From Ramlibacter sp. (lineage in GTDB: Bacteria > Pseudomonadota > Gammaproteobacteria > Burkholderiales > Burkholderiaceae_C), in the NCBI GenBank assembly GCA_019635435.1, contig JAHBZM010000001.1, positions 3,968,001-4,032,000 of the forward strand: a stretch of DNA of 64,000 nucleotides. The letters are read 5' to 3'. Position 1 is the first letter of the stretch. Each line of letters starts with the position of its first letter. A program made the position numbers and the translations under genes. Positions 15,285-23,002 of the stretch are shown here, in pieces. The notes under the pieces were generated by a model. That model saw only the letters and a program-made list of their open reading frames with translations. It ran no database searches and was not told where the DNA came from.

Positions 15285-15428
15285 ATGGCGAGCGGATTGC
15301 AGTATGTGTTGAGCCGCGCCCTTTTGGTGGCTTTCACCATTTGCGCGATCTCGGGCCTGGCGGTGGCGCTGGCTGCCCTTGTGCCGGCGGCCGTGATTGG
15401 CATCTGGATCTGGTGGTTACAGCCATGA
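15285..15428 (+). CDS. Small single-pass membrane protein, holin candidate
   Basis: 47 aa. Nearly the whole protein is one hydrophobic stretch (ALLVAFTICAISGLAVALAA, LVPAAVIGIWIWWL). It lies in the lysis cassette and overlaps the next gene by 4 bases. A holin or holin-associated role fits size and place but is unproven. Confidence 0.6.
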   Translation: MASGLQYVLSRALLVAFTICAISGLAVALAALVPAAVIGIWIWWLQP

Positions 15429-15757
15429 CGCCCGGCGAGCGCGCCTACTCGGACTACTTTCAGCGCCGCGAGGGGCTGAATTCAGAGGGCCAGCCGCTGC
15501 CAGTTTGGAGCGAGTTACCCGATCACCTGCACTCCTGGTGGGAGGCGACGGCCATCCGCCCGCCTGGTGCCTTGCCGTGGTGGCGATCGGGTGTTTTCTG
15601 GGCGAATGCCGGCGTGCTGGTGCTAGCAGCTGCCGAAGCGCATGTGGGCCTGCTGCGCAATGTGTTGCCAGGAAACATTTTCGCTTGGGTGGCCTTCGCC
15701 TTGCCACTGGCCAACGCGGCGGTGCGCGCAGCCCGAATGATGAGGTTGCGGCCTTGA
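15425..15757 (+). CDS. Lysis-region membrane protein
   Basis: 110 aa. The N-terminal half is soluble (TPGERAYSDYFQRREGLNSE...), followed by two hydrophobic segments at about 55-70 (SGVFWANAGVLVLAAAEA) and 80-100 (NIFAWVAFALPLANAAVRAA). It is an alternative holin candidate. It overlaps the preceding small membrane protein and, through TTGA, the Rz gene. Confidence 0.65.
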   Translation: MTPGERAYSDYFQRREGLNSEGQPLPVWSELPDHLHSWWEATAIRPPGALPWWRSGVFWANAGVLVLAAAEAHVGLLRNVLPGNIFAWVAFALPLANAAVRAARMMRLRP

Positions 15758-16347
15758 ACCCGCTCATTCTTCTGCGCCTGCAGATGCTGGCGCGACTGGG
15801 AGGCGTGGCCCTGGTAGTTGCGGCCGTCTGGTACGGCTACCACGCCTTCACAGAGCACTTCATGGACTTGGGCGCCGCACGTGTGCAAGACCAATGGGAT
15901 CGAGAAAAGCAAGTCACCCTGGCCGCTGCGCGTGAGCAGGAAGAAGCCTACCGCAATGAAGAAAACCGACAGCGTATCAACGCAGAAAGGATTGCCGATG
16001 AGCACGCACGCATTGACGCGGATCGCGCGCGCCGTCTGGCTGCTGCCAGTGGTTTGGCTTTGCAGTTGCGCGACGCCCTCGCCAAGCTCGACGCCCGTGA
16101 TCGGGATCTGTCCGCGGGCGCCACAGATGCCCGCGTTGCCACCCTCGTTGCGAGAGCCACTGCCGCGCGGGAGCTATTTGGACGCTGCGCAGAGCGATAT
16201 CAGAGGATGGCTGGCGAAGCTGAACGCATCCGAGACCAAGCCGCAGGCCTCCTTGACGACGCGCTGACCGTGTGCCGGTCTACGCGCAATGCGTCAACGC
16301 CGGACGGCGAACCGGGCCTGCGCATCCCAACGAATCAACAACCCTAG
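15754..16347 (+). CDS. Rz: Rz-like inner-membrane spanin
   Basis: 197 aa from a TTG overlapping the previous stop; an ATG ten codons in is also possible. One N-terminal transmembrane helix (about 12-28, LARLGGVALVVAAVWYGY) is followed by a long charged coiled coil (QEEAYRNEENRQRINAERIA...), the normal plan of i-spanins, which span the periplasm and help fuse inner and outer membranes at lysis. The Rz1 gene is nested inside it in another frame. Confidence 0.8.
   Translation: MNPLILLRLQMLARLGGVALVVAAVWYGYHAFTEHFMDLGAARVQDQWDREKQVTLAAAREQEEAYRNEENRQRINAERIADEHARIDADRARRLAAASGLALQLRDALAKLDARDRDLSAGATDARVATLVARATAARELFGRCAERYQRMAGEAERIRDQAAGLLDDALTVCRSTRNASTPDGEPGLRIPTNQQP
15998..16267 (+). CDS. 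Rz1: Rz1-like outer-membrane lipoprotein spanin, nested in Rz
   Basis: 89 aa, read in a different frame entirely within the Rz gene. A signal sequence with lipobox (VWLLPVVWLCSC, modified Cys at about residue 24) is followed by a Pro-rich stretch (TPSPSSTPVIG, MPALPPSLREPLP), typical of o-spanins. It pairs with Rz across the periplasm. Nested Rz1 genes are well known in phages of Gram-negative hosts. Confidence 0.8.
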   Translation: MSTHALTRIARAVWLLPVVWLCSCATPSPSSTPVIGICPRAPQMPALPPSLREPLPRGSYLDAAQSDIRGWLAKLNASETKPQASLTTR

Positions 16348-16357
16348 GAGGAAGCGC

Positions 16358-16702
16358 GTGACGCTCGAAGTAAATCTGGCCGGTCTGCTCGCCATCGCAA
16401 CCGCCTTTCTGTCAGCGCTGTGGGCGCTCGTGAAGGTCATAGGGGCCCAACAGGAGAAGCGCCTGTCGGAGAAGTTCGGGGCACTGACTGAAACGCTCGG
16501 GCGGCTTGGGTCCGACTTGCGCCAGGAGGCGGACGCAACGCGAAAGCTGGAAACCGCATTCCTGAAGTTCCAGGCGGAACTGCCGAGGGACTACGTGCGC
16601 CGCGACGACTTCCTGCGTGAGGTGGGGACGATCGGCACGCGCATCGACAACTTCGCGCTGCGCATGGAGCGCGCGCTGGACAAGAACGGGATGGGGCTTT
16701 GA
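16358..16702 (+). CDS. Small membrane-anchored coiled-coil phage protein
   Basis: 114 aa from a GTG with GGAGG seven bases upstream. An N-terminal hydrophobic helix (NLAGLLAIATAFLSALWALV) is followed by a long amphipathic region (KRLSEKFGALTETLGRLGSD...). Uncharacterised genes of this type sit between the lysis and packaging genes in Mu-like phages, as here. It overlaps the next gene as TGATG. Confidence 0.65.
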   Translation: MTLEVNLAGLLAIATAFLSALWALVKVIGAQQEKRLSEKFGALTETLGRLGSDLRQEADATRKLETAFLKFQAELPRDYVRRDDFLREVGTIGTRIDNFALRMERALDKNGMGL

Positions 16703-17013
16703 TGAATCTGCAAATGCAAAAAATTCGCCGCGAAGCGATGCGCTGGAATCTGCTCTACGCCATCAACCTTTCGCGCCCCTACGGCACATACACGGAGGTG
16801 CTGTTGACGATCATTCAATCCAACTACCAGGACGCAACGCACCTGGAAGTGCGCACCGAGCTGGACTATCTGGAAGAGCGCCAGATGGTTCATATCAAGC
16901 GTGACGGTATGGATCGCTGGTTCGTGGAACTGACGCGCACGGGTATTGATTTCGTGGAGTACACGATCGAGGCTGAGCCTGGGATCAGCCGGCCGCGCAT
17001 CACGCAGGGGTGA
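16702..17013 (+). CDS. Winged-helix protein before terminase (Mu gp26-like position)
   Basis: 103 aa. The sequence RREAMRWNLLYAINLSRPYG, then EVRTELDYLEERQMVHIKRD, shows a winged-helix pattern, with a final LTRTGIDFVEYTIE. Mu-like phages have a small DNA-binding protein of this kind just before the small terminase gene. A role in packaging or late regulation is inferred from place only. Confidence 0.7.
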   Translation: MNLQMQKIRREAMRWNLLYAINLSRPYGTYTEVLLTIIQSNYQDATHLEVRTELDYLEERQMVHIKRDGMDRWFVELTRTGIDFVEYTIEAEPGISRPRITQG

Positions 17014-17020
17014 GGCACCG

Positions 17021-17554
17021 ATGCCCAAACGATCCAAGGTGCTTGACCTGCCGAAGGAGCTGCTGACCTGGCTCGAGCAGGCCTTGCTGACCAACGGCTT
17101 CCAAAACTATGAGCAGTTGGCGGCCGAGCTGCAGCGACAGGGCCACCAGATAAGCAAAAGCTCAGTGCACCGGCACGGATCGGTGCTCGAGCAGCGCATG
17201 GCGGCCTTGAAGGTGGCAACCGACCAGGCGCAGGCCATCGTAAAGGCGAGCCCCGACGATGAAGGCGCCATGAGCGAGGCCCTGATCCGGCTGACTCAGG
17301 AAAAGCTGTTCAACCTGCTGCTGGTCATGGACGTGGACCCGGAGGCTGTCGACCTGACCAAGCTGACCCGCTCCATCGCAGATCTGGCACGCAGTAGTGT
17401 GACCACCAGGCGTTATGCCGCCGAGGTTCGCGCCAAAGTAGCCGAGAAGCTCAAGGTGGTTGAGGCAGAGGCCAAGAAGATGACGGGCACCACTGAAGAA
17501 GTGGCACTGGCCATGCTGAACAAGGTCAGGGCGGTTTATGAGGGGGCGCTGTGA
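17021..17554 (+). CDS. Small terminase subunit, Mu gp27 family (DUF3486)
   Basis: 177 aa. The start PKRSKVLDLPKELLTWLEQA, with the helix-turn-helix EQLAAELQRQGHQISKSSVH, is typical of DUF3486. A long helical C-terminus follows, with MTGTTEEVALAMLNKVRAVY. In Mu the small subunit recognises the packaging site next to the genome end and guides the large subunit for headful packaging of host-joined DNA. Confidence 0.88.
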   Translation: MPKRSKVLDLPKELLTWLEQALLTNGFQNYEQLAAELQRQGHQISKSSVHRHGSVLEQRMAALKVATDQAQAIVKASPDDEGAMSEALIRLTQEKLFNLLLVMDVDPEAVDLTKLTRSIADLARSSVTTRRYAAEVRAKVAEKLKVVEAEAKKMTGTTEEVALAMLNKVRAVYEGAL

Positions 17555-17609
17555 TGGTGGCGTCAGAAAGTGCCGTAGCGGACTTCGGGATGTTGGAGTG
17601 GGCCGAGAC

Positions 17610-17810
17610 GTGAGCAGCAAACGCGCAATCCGGCGTCAGTATCGGCGCAAGTCCTGCCAGGGCAAGGTCCGCCACGCTGATGAGGTGGCGGCTAAAGTCG
17701 CGCTGCGCATGCTGCACCAAAACCGCGGCTATCAGGGCTTCATGAGTGCTTACAGCTGCAAATTCTGCGGCGGTTGGCACATCGGCCACGTGCCTGTCAA
17801 GGATCGGTGA
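17610..17810 (+). CDS. Small zinc-ribbon phage protein between terminase genes
   Basis: 66 aa from a GTG at 17610; an upstream in-frame start would lengthen it into the small terminase gene. Basic N-terminus (SKRAIRRQYRRKSCQGKVRH) and a C-terminal YSCKFCGGWHIGH zinc-knuckle. A 19-codon reading frame (17554-17613) overlaps both the small terminase stop (TGATG) and this GTG (GTGA) and may couple translation. TGATG also joins it to the large terminase gene. Confidence 0.7.
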   Translation: MSSKRAIRRQYRRKSCQGKVRHADEVAAKVALRMLHQNRGYQGFMSAYSCKFCGGWHIGHVPVKDR

Positions 17811-19138
17811 TGGGCGGCTTGCTCTATCCGTACCAGCGGGTCTGGCTGCAGGACAAAAGCCGGTTCAAGCTGGGGAAGTTCGCGCGGCAAACCGGCAAAA
17901 CGTTCACGACAACTCTGGAGATCGTGGACGATGTGCACGAGGCCGAAATCCTCAAGAAGCGATCACCCTGGGTCATGCTCAGCCGCGGCGAGCGCCAGGC
18001 GGCCGAGGCTATGGAAGAAGGGATCATGCGGCACAACGCGGCCTACGGCGCCGCGTTGAAAATCGCCCGCGAAGACACCGACTTCTATGACGAGGAGAGC
18101 GGCATCCGCCGCCGTGCACTGCAGCTGATCTATCCGAACGGCAACAAGATCACGGCGTTGCCCGCGAACCCGGACACTGCCCGGGGCTTCAGCGCCAATG
18201 TGTTCCTGGATGAGTTTGCCTTCCACAAGGACAGCCGCAAGATCTGGACGGCGTTGTTCCCGGTGATCTCGGCGGGCTGGAAACTGCGCGTGACGAGCAC
18301 GCCCAACGGCAAGGGCAACAAGTTCTATGACCTGGCCACGAGCATGGATGGCGGTTGGTCAATTCACGTCGTGGACATCCTGCAGGCAATTGCCGATGGC
18401 CTACCGCGCAACGCCGAGGAGATGCGCAAGGCGTTGATGGACGAAGATGCCTGGGCGCAGGAATTCATGCTGCAGTGGCTGGATGAGGCCAGCGCCTGGC
18501 TCAGCTATGACCTGATCAACAGCGTTGAGCACGATCATGCCGGTATCCCCGAGCACTACGCCGGCGGCCCTTGCTATGTCGGCGTGGATATCGCCACGCG
18601 CAGCGACAACTTCGTGATCTGGGTGGACGAGCTCGTCGGCGATGTGCTGTGGAACCGCGAGCTGATCGTGCGCAAGCGGATCAGCTTTACCGAGATGGAC
18701 GCGCTGCAGGACGACGTCGAGCGGCGCTACAACGTGATTCGGTATTGCATGGACCAGACCGGCATGGGCGAGAAGCCTGTGGAGGACGCGGGCAAGCGCT
18801 ACGGACGGCACCGCGTGGAAGGCGTTTTGTTCACGGGACCTAACAAGCTGCAGCTGGCCACGCTGATCAAGCAGAGCTTTGAGGACCGAAAGAGCCGGAT
18901 CCCGATGGCAGATGACAGGGTTCGCGGCGATTTGCACCGAGTACGCAAGATTCCCAGCCCGACCGGCGCCCCACGGTTCGATGCCGATTCTGACGCGAAT
19001 GGGCACGCCGACCGCTTCTGGGCAAAGGCACTGGCCTGCCTGGCGGCGCATGGTGCCGTGGGGCCGACATTCGTCGCCAGCCGGCGGATATGGACGCCGA
19101 ACTCGGTCGCCAGCCAGCTGGCGGGGTACCTGTCGTGA
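17810..19138 (+). CDS. Large terminase subunit (Mu gp28-like)
   Basis: 442 aa from the ATG overlapping the previous stop. The ATPase domain shows a Walker A-like ARQTGKT (25-31) and Walker B VFLDEF (131-136). The RNase H-like nuclease domain begins with YVGVDIATRSD (D260) and continues with an RYCMDQTGMGEKPVED segment. It pumps DNA into the prohead and makes headful cuts. The length is a little below Mu gp28 (about 550 aa), as in several BcepMu-like phages. Confidence 0.9.
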   Translation: MGGLLYPYQRVWLQDKSRFKLGKFARQTGKTFTTTLEIVDDVHEAEILKKRSPWVMLSRGERQAAEAMEEGIMRHNAAYGAALKIAREDTDFYDEESGIRRRALQLIYPNGNKITALPANPDTARGFSANVFLDEFAFHKDSRKIWTALFPVISAGWKLRVTSTPNGKGNKFYDLATSMDGGWSIHVVDILQAIADGLPRNAEEMRKALMDEDAWAQEFMLQWLDEASAWLSYDLINSVEHDHAGIPEHYAGGPCYVGVDIATRSDNFVIWVDELVGDVLWNRELIVRKRISFTEMDALQDDVERRYNVIRYCMDQTGMGEKPVEDAGKRYGRHRVEGVLFTGPNKLQLATLIKQSFEDRKSRIPMADDRVRGDLHRVRKIPSPTGAPRFDADSDANGHADRFWAKALACLAAHGAVGPTFVASRRIWTPNSVASQLAGYLS

Positions 19139-19331
19139 CCCTTGTTACTAGAGGCCTGAAAAGGCCGATTCCCCGACCGCATGGTCAACCCACCCCAAAA
19201 ACGGCCGTGGCGGGCGGTTTTTTGGGGGGGTGCACCCCAGCCCCCAGACTGCCCGGAGAAATGCCGCCCGCGAGTATCGGGAGGGTTTTAACTGGCATCG
19301 GCATCGCCGAGGCCCGACCGCCAGGACACAC
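19139..19331 (+). other. Gap with strong hairpin inside the late operon
   Basis: No gene is convincing here. The stretch 19191-19225 can fold with CCCCAAAAA pairing TTTTTTGGGG around a GC-rich centre, followed by a G-run. It could act as a partial terminator or an RNA processing site between terminase and portal. An in-frame extension of the portal upstream to 19230 is possible but lacks a ribosome site. Confidence 0.4.
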
Positions 19332-20864
19332 ATGAAGCCCAAAAACAACGGACTGTGGGTTTCGCCCACGGAATTTGTCTCATTCTCGCAACAGACTGAG
19401 CCGCTTGCCGGCCAGATCGCCACGCGCGCGGCGGCGGGCGATTTCAGCGGGTTTTTTGGGCTGCTGCCGAATCCGGACCCGGTCCTCAAGCGCATGGGCA
19501 AGGACGTGGCCGTGTACCGCGACTTGCTGGTGGACCCGCTGGTCAAGGGGCACAGGCGCCGTCGCGGCGCGGCCGTGCTGGCTATGGAGCGTGGGCTTGA
19601 TGCCGAGCTGAGCAAGGCTTGTCCCGCCCGCGTGCGCAAGGCGGTGGAGTCGATGCTGGGTCGCCTGGATCTGCAGCGCCTTGTGCGTGACCAGCTGGAC
19701 GGCGCTTTCTTTGGCTACAGGGTCAGCGAGGTGATGTGGGGCCACGTGGACGGCGTGCCAGCACCGGTGGACCTGATCGCCAAACCCAGCGAATGGTTTG
19801 GCTTTCACCCAGAGACCGGCGCGCTACGGTTCAAGCCGCTGGGTTCCATGCAAGGTGAAGAGGTGCCGGCGCGCAAGTTCGTGGTGGTGGGCAAGCAGCG
19901 CAGCTGGGAGAACCCCTATGGCGAGCCAGACCTGGCGGCCTGCTTCTGGCCGGTGACGTTCAAGAGGGCCGGGCTGAAGTTCTGGGTCACGTTCACCGAA
20001 AAATACGGCATGCCCTGGCCAGTTGGCAAGCTGCCCCGGTCGGCCCAGCCCAACGAAGTTGATGAACTGGCCAGCAAGCTGGAAGCGATGGTGCGCGATG
20101 CGGTGGCCGTCGTTCCCGACGATGCCAGCGTTGAACTGCTCACCGTGGCCAGCACGGCCAATGCCGAGCTGTACGAAAAGCTGCTGATGTTCTGCCGCAG
20201 CGAGATCACGATCGCGCTACTGGGCAACAACCAGAGCGTGGAGATGCAGGCCAACCGAGCCAGCGCCGTGGCCGCCCAGGACGTTGAGGCGGATCTGCGT
20301 GACGACGACGCGCAAATGGTGGCGGCAGGCATCAATGAACTGATCCGGCATTTTGTGGAGGTGAACTACCCTGGCGCGGCGTCACCGGTGTTCGCCTTCT
20401 GGGAGCAGGAGGAAGTCGATGAGGTGCAGGCCAAGCGCGACCAGGCACTGAAGCAGGCCGGCGCCAATTTCACGAACGAGTACTTCCAGCGCACCTACAA
20501 GCTGGAGCCAGGTGATCTGGCGGCTGCGGTCGAGCCGGATCCGGCCGGCGATCCAGCCGGAGACCCAGGTGCCCGGGATAACAAGCTGAGCTTTGCCGAT
20601 ACGACCACGCCGCCCGACCAGGCCGCGCTGGACGCGGCGATCGAGCAGTTGCCGGGCCATCAGATCCAGGCAGCGATGAAAGAGCTGCTGGGGCCGGCGC
20701 TGGCCGCGATCGAGGAAGCCCAGACCCCCGACGCAGTGTTGCAAGCGCTTGCTGACGCGTGGCCCGAGATGGACTCATCTGCATTGCAGCAGTTGATGGA
20801 GCAGGCGTATTTCGTGGCCGACCTGGTTGGCCGCGATTCTGTACAAGAGGAGGCTGCCCAATGA
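19332..20864 (+). CDS. Portal protein, DUF935 family (Mu gp29-like)
   Basis: 510 aa from the ATG at 19332, preceded by AGGA at six bases. The family core is clear: DPVLKRMGKDVAVYRDLLVD, the FGYRVSEVMWG segment, WFGFHPETGALRF and the GNNQSVEMQANRASA block. The portal dodecamer forms the head vertex through which DNA enters and leaves. The C-terminal 90 residues (PDPAGDPAGDPGARDNKLSF onwards) are an acidic, flexible extension. It overlaps the next gene as ATGA. Confidence 0.92.
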   Translation: MKPKNNGLWVSPTEFVSFSQQTEPLAGQIATRAAAGDFSGFFGLLPNPDPVLKRMGKDVAVYRDLLVDPLVKGHRRRRGAAVLAMERGLDAELSKACPARVRKAVESMLGRLDLQRLVRDQLDGAFFGYRVSEVMWGHVDGVPAPVDLIAKPSEWFGFHPETGALRFKPLGSMQGEEVPARKFVVVGKQRSWENPYGEPDLAACFWPVTFKRAGLKFWVTFTEKYGMPWPVGKLPRSAQPNEVDELASKLEAMVRDAVAVVPDDASVELLTVASTANAELYEKLLMFCRSEITIALLGNNQSVEMQANRASAVAAQDVEADLRDDDAQMVAAGINELIRHFVEVNYPGAASPVFAFWEQEEVDEVQAKRDQALKQAGANFTNEYFQRTYKLEPGDLAAAVEPDPAGDPAGDPGARDNKLSFADTTTPPDQAALDAAIEQLPGHQIQAAMKELLGPALAAIEEAQTPDAVLQALADAWPEMDSSALQQLMEQAYFVADLVGRDSVQEEAAQ

Positions 20865-21082
20865 CAACGCTCGTGATTGACCAGCCTTGGTTTCCCGTGG
20901 GGCCCCCCTGGGGGGACGGCACCTGGATCAATGCCGGCAGCGAGGATCCTCACGGTGGCACGCCTGTGTGCGATTGCATGGGCCTGACGGAGCCTACGCC
21001 TATTGCCGCGCAAATTGCCAAGGTGCACAACACAGATCTGGCGCGCCGTGTGGTGGAGCGAAAGATGGGAGTGCGGGATTGA
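20861..21082 (+). CDS. Small hypothetical protein between portal and F-like gene
   Basis: 73 aa with a good AGGAGG ribosome site and a 4-base overlap with the portal gene. It has a WFPVGPPWGDGTWINAG start and a CDCMGL Cys pair. Nothing identifies its job. Its constant coupling to portal and F suggests a minor head or assembly role. Confidence 0.6.
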   Translation: MTTLVIDQPWFPVGPPWGDGTWINAGSEDPHGGTPVCDCMGLTEPTPIAAQIAKVHNTDLARRVVERKMGVRD

Positions 21083-22305
21083 CCATCAGCGCAGATGACA
21101 TTGGTGCGTCGTTCACGCTCCCGCCAGAGCGGGCGATTGCGCACCTGCAGGCCAAACAAGCCCAGGTCACCGGGTCGTGGCGCGAATGGCTGGACGGAGA
21201 ACACGCGCGCGCCTTCACGGTTGCAAATGTGGCCAAGCTGGATGTGGTGAACGACATCCACGAGTCCCTGAAGGAGGCGTTGCGCAAAGGTGAAACGCTG
21301 CAGCAGTGGAAGGATGGCCTGGTGCCGCTGTTACAGCGCAAGGGTTGGTGGCAGCGCGAGGGGACGGTGCAGCAGCTGCAGGACGCCGGTCGTGTGGACG
21401 CCGGCACGGGTGAGATCGCCAAGGGCTTGACGCCACACCGGCTTAAAACGATTTTTCAAACCAACATGCAAAGCGCCTACATGGCGGGCCGCTACGCCGA
21501 GATGGTCGAGCAGGCCGAAGACCGTCCGTACTGGCAGTACGTGGCAATCCTGGATGGGCGCACCCGCCCCGCACACCGAGCCATGAACGGCAAGACGTTT
21601 CGCTACGATGATCCCGGGTGGAATACCTTCTACCCGCCTTGCGGCTACAACTGCCGATGCCGGGTGCGCAACTTCAGCCAGCGCGATATCGATCGGCGCA
21701 AGATTCCGCTGAGCAACACCGAGGGCAAGCTGCGCGAGGTTCGGGTGCCGCTGCGTGGCGGAGGGAGCGCCCAGGTCACCCGCTACTCGGATACGAGCCT
21801 GCCAGGGGGCAAGTTCCAGCCGGATCCTGGCTTTTCCAGCAACCCCGGTCTGAATGCCTGGCAGCCGGGCCTGGAGCCGATCGACACGCAGCTGTCGCGC
21901 CGGTATGTGGAAACGGCTGTTCAGGGGCCGGCCTTTGGCAGGTTCATTGCGGGCCAGACTCAAGGGAGCTTCCCGGTGGCGGTTCTACGGCCGGCCGACC
22001 AGGCGCGATTGCAGGCCGAAACATCGGTGGCCTATCTCAGCTCAGCCACGGTAGCCAAGCAGGCGCAGCGTCATCCCGAGGTCGTGCTGCGGGACTATCA
22101 GCGAATCCCTGAGATCGTGGATGAGGGGGATGCGCACGTGCAGGGCCACAACCGCCTGGTATTCCTTTTCGAGGGCGACCAGGTTTGGCGCCTGGCACTG
22201 AAAGCCACCAAGGGCCGAGATGAGCTGTACGTGTTGAGCCTGTTTCGCACGTCGCCAGAGAAGGCGCAACGGGAGATCAGGGAAAGGCTGCAGCGCAATG
22301 ACTGA
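21079..22305 (+). CDS. F: Mu F-like minor head protein with C-terminal nuclease-like domain
   Basis: 408 aa from a TTG overlapping the previous stop. Residues about 90-215 form the phage Mu F/SPP1 gp7 domain, with FQTNMQSAYMAGRYAEM, DGRTRPAHRAMNGKTF and the CGYNCRC loop. The last 130 residues (from QGPAFGRFIAGQTQGSFPVA to the end, with HVQGHNRLVFLFEGDQVWRL and ELYVLSLFRTS) resemble the PBECR family of barnase/EndoU/ColicinE5/RelE-like domains often fused to F. Prophage 2's F lacks this domain. The F assignment is firm; the nuclease call is moderate. Confidence 0.85.
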   Translation: MTISADDIGASFTLPPERAIAHLQAKQAQVTGSWREWLDGEHARAFTVANVAKLDVVNDIHESLKEALRKGETLQQWKDGLVPLLQRKGWWQREGTVQQLQDAGRVDAGTGEIAKGLTPHRLKTIFQTNMQSAYMAGRYAEMVEQAEDRPYWQYVAILDGRTRPAHRAMNGKTFRYDDPGWNTFYPPCGYNCRCRVRNFSQRDIDRRKIPLSNTEGKLREVRVPLRGGGSAQVTRYSDTSLPGGKFQPDPGFSSNPGLNAWQPGLEPIDTQLSRRYVETAVQGPAFGRFIAGQTQGSFPVAVLRPADQARLQAETSVAYLSSATVAKQAQRHPEVVLRDYQRIPEIVDEGDAHVQGHNRLVFLFEGDQVWRLALKATKGRDELYVLSLFRTSPEKAQREIRERLQRND

Positions 22306-22415
22306 TGCCTGGAATTGGACGCCAGCACGGGGTATCCAGCCCCGCCAGAGCTCGTGCCAGTGGGCACGGCCTCGGAAGGATTCCGACGCTGGCCATTGCA
22401 TTTTAGGAGTTTTCG

Positions 22416-22955
22416 TTGATTGACGCACGCCTGGCGTACAAGCCGGTGATCCAGGCCTTGCGCGAGGCCGCGGGCGCGATGGCCAATCGCCGGCCGCTGA
22501 TGCGTGCCGTCGCCGGGATCATGTTGAGCGCCGTCGAGGACAACTTTGAGCAGGAAGGCCGCCCGAAGTGGAAGGACTTGGCCCCATCGACCAAGCTCAG
22601 CCGATTCAAGGAGGGAAAGTGGCCCGGCAAGATCCTGCAGCGCAGCGGCGCCTTGGCCAGCTCCATCACGCAAAGCTTCACAGCCGACGTGGCAAAGGTG
22701 GCCACGAACATGCCGTATGCACGAATCCAGAACTTCGGGGGGCGCACAAAGCCGCATGTCATCAAGCCCAAGACGAAGCGTGCCCTGGCGTTCGGCGGCA
22801 TCGTTGTGCGCCAGGTCAACCACCCCGGAAGCGTGATCCCTGCACGGCCTTATATGCGGCTGACGCCGCGCGATCTGCGCGATGTGATTGAGACGGCGCA
22901 GACGCTGCAACTGCGCGCCGTACTGGCCGCCGATCGCCGCGCTGCCGCCGGGTGA
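22416..22955 (+). CDS. G: Virion morphogenesis protein, Mu gpG-like
   Basis: 179 aa from a TTG with AGGAG seven bases upstream. It has the phage virion morphogenesis/tail completion pattern: FEQEGRPKWKDLAPSTKL, LQRSGALASSI, then YARIQNFGGRTKPHVI and IPARPYMRLT. Such proteins complete tails or join heads to tails. The stop codon lies inside the GTGAC-N4-GTCAC dyad that precedes the next gene. Confidence 0.85.
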   Translation: MIDARLAYKPVIQALREAAGAMANRRPLMRAVAGIMLSAVEDNFEQEGRPKWKDLAPSTKLSRFKEGKWPGKILQRSGALASSITQSFTADVAKVATNMPYARIQNFGGRTKPHVIKPKTKRALAFGGIVVRQVNHPGSVIPARPYMRLTPRDLRDVIETAQTLQLRAVLAADRRAAAG

Positions 22956-22976
22956 CGCGAGTCACTCTTACGAACA
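22952..22976 (+). promoter_or_regulatory. Putative late control site before the protease-capsid block
   Basis: GTGAC-GCGA-GTCAC (22952-22965) is the same dyad as at 14233-14246, again overlapping an upstream TGA stop, and is followed by TCTTACGAAC as a weak -10-like element. A second activator-dependent start for head protein synthesis would allow more capsid than packaging protein. Binding by the Mor-type protein is a guess. Confidence 0.5.
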
Positions 22977-23002
22977 TTCAACCAACCCGCGAAAGTACGT
23001 CA

